Below, piece by piece: positions 63,555-64,000 of a DNA stretch of 64,000 nucleotides (within the stretch, counting starts at the first letter, position 1; each line of letters begins with the position of its first letter). The translations under genes and the position numbers were made by a program. A model generated the notes under the pieces. The model saw nothing but the letters and a program-made list of their open reading frames with translations. It made no database searches and was not told the DNA's origin. Location: the NCBI GenBank assembly GCA_037044905.1, contig JBAOKB010000144.1:1488001-1552000 (forward strand), written 5' to 3'. Origin of the DNA: Hortaea werneckii (taxonomy: Eukaryota; Ascomycota; Dothideomycetes; Mycosphaerellales; Teratosphaeriaceae).

Positions 63555-64000
63555 ATATGTGATGAGAACGAGTTTCTGCTATGAATACAGACTGTAATGC
63601 ATCGTCCTGCTTATTATAGACGAAGGGCAAACGAGGTGGCAGTCGAGATGACCGCGCATCGGAACGAGCGTTCACTTGTCGAATGCGGGGATAACTAAGC
63701 GCGGCGACCAATCGCAGCGGTCGAGACATCCGCTTCAACGACGCCGCTATACGAGAGCGAACTGCCATACTGAACATTGCAAATCGTTACAGGGAAGTTT
63801 GCAACTCGAAACCAGGGGACATTTCTGCTGACGACGAATACTAAAAACGGCATGTCAATCATGAAATGTCCCGAGGCGTCGAACAACTTTCTTTCCGCTC
63901 CCAGCACGTCAGCTGGCCGTTGAACAACGCGAGCCATGGCAGCATGTAAACGCCAAATGATCGAATGAGTCGTTTCCAAACTGTTTCTGCAGAACAAGAC
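63555..64000. other. Window end, no supported gene
   Basis: This holds the 5' flank of the sphingosine-phosphate lyase gene and the window edge. Short frames only. Confidence 0.4.

Overview
The window is nuclear DNA from a filamentous ascomycete (Pezizomycotina; a dothideomycete is my best guess, but that is inference). The signs are short introns of about 50-120 bp with GTANGT donors, C-T-R-A-Y branch motifs and YAG acceptors; fungus-only families (Gpi17/PIG-S, Rrn9, CYP52-type P450, C2H2 plus fungal-trans-type regulator, 2EXR/F-box-like proteins, a cytochrome b5-acyl-CoA dehydrogenase fusion); densely packed genes on both strands; and no operons, insertion sequences or CRISPR arrays. Exon models were built by hand, choosing splice sites that keep the frame and restore family motifs. 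Most close to an exact multiple of three.

Layout. 1-16 kb: a partial membrane protein; a conserved small protein (2458); a J-like protein without HPD (3385); a 2EXR/F-box-like gene (4887-6465); a three-exon small protein (7119-7733); a monoglyceride lipase (8218); a small membrane protein (10045-10664); a dimeric alpha/beta-barrel protein (10866-11824); and an F-box protein (12081-14193). 16-24 kb: a degenerate kinase whose start region lies in a 50-bp tandem duplication, then a probable catabolic cluster: a six-exon C2H2 regulator (17580-20066), a soluble bacterial-type P450 (20330-21778) and a divergent major facilitator (22161-23856) that carries an apparent 1-nt frameshift.

24-42 kb: a very large mitochondrial AAA ATPase; a disordered protein; a divergent respiratory pair (Cox12 and an MLRQ/NDUFA4-like protein); a SANT-like nuclear protein; a CYP52-like P450 with a polyglutamine insert; the cytochrome b5-acyl-CoA dehydrogenase; PIG-S; and an F-box protein. 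42-64 kb: a fumarylacetoacetase-family enzyme, Med8, a secreted beta-lactamase-fold hydrolase, an MPDU1-like PQ-loop protein, eIF4E, Rrn9, a second SANT-like paralogue, a GPI-type cell-surface protein, a second major facilitator, an acidic protein and sphingosine-1-phosphate lyase.

Most genes are housekeeping: GPI-anchor and dolichol-sugar synthesis in the ER, lipid breakdown, respiration, Pol I and Pol II transcription, and translation. The accessory-looking part is 16-24 kb. Recurrent non-coding signals are CTG/CAG-type trinucleotide tracts (five) and the palindrome ACCTAGGT (at least six copies, all intergenic or intronic). I found no tRNA or rRNA gene and no convincing transposon.
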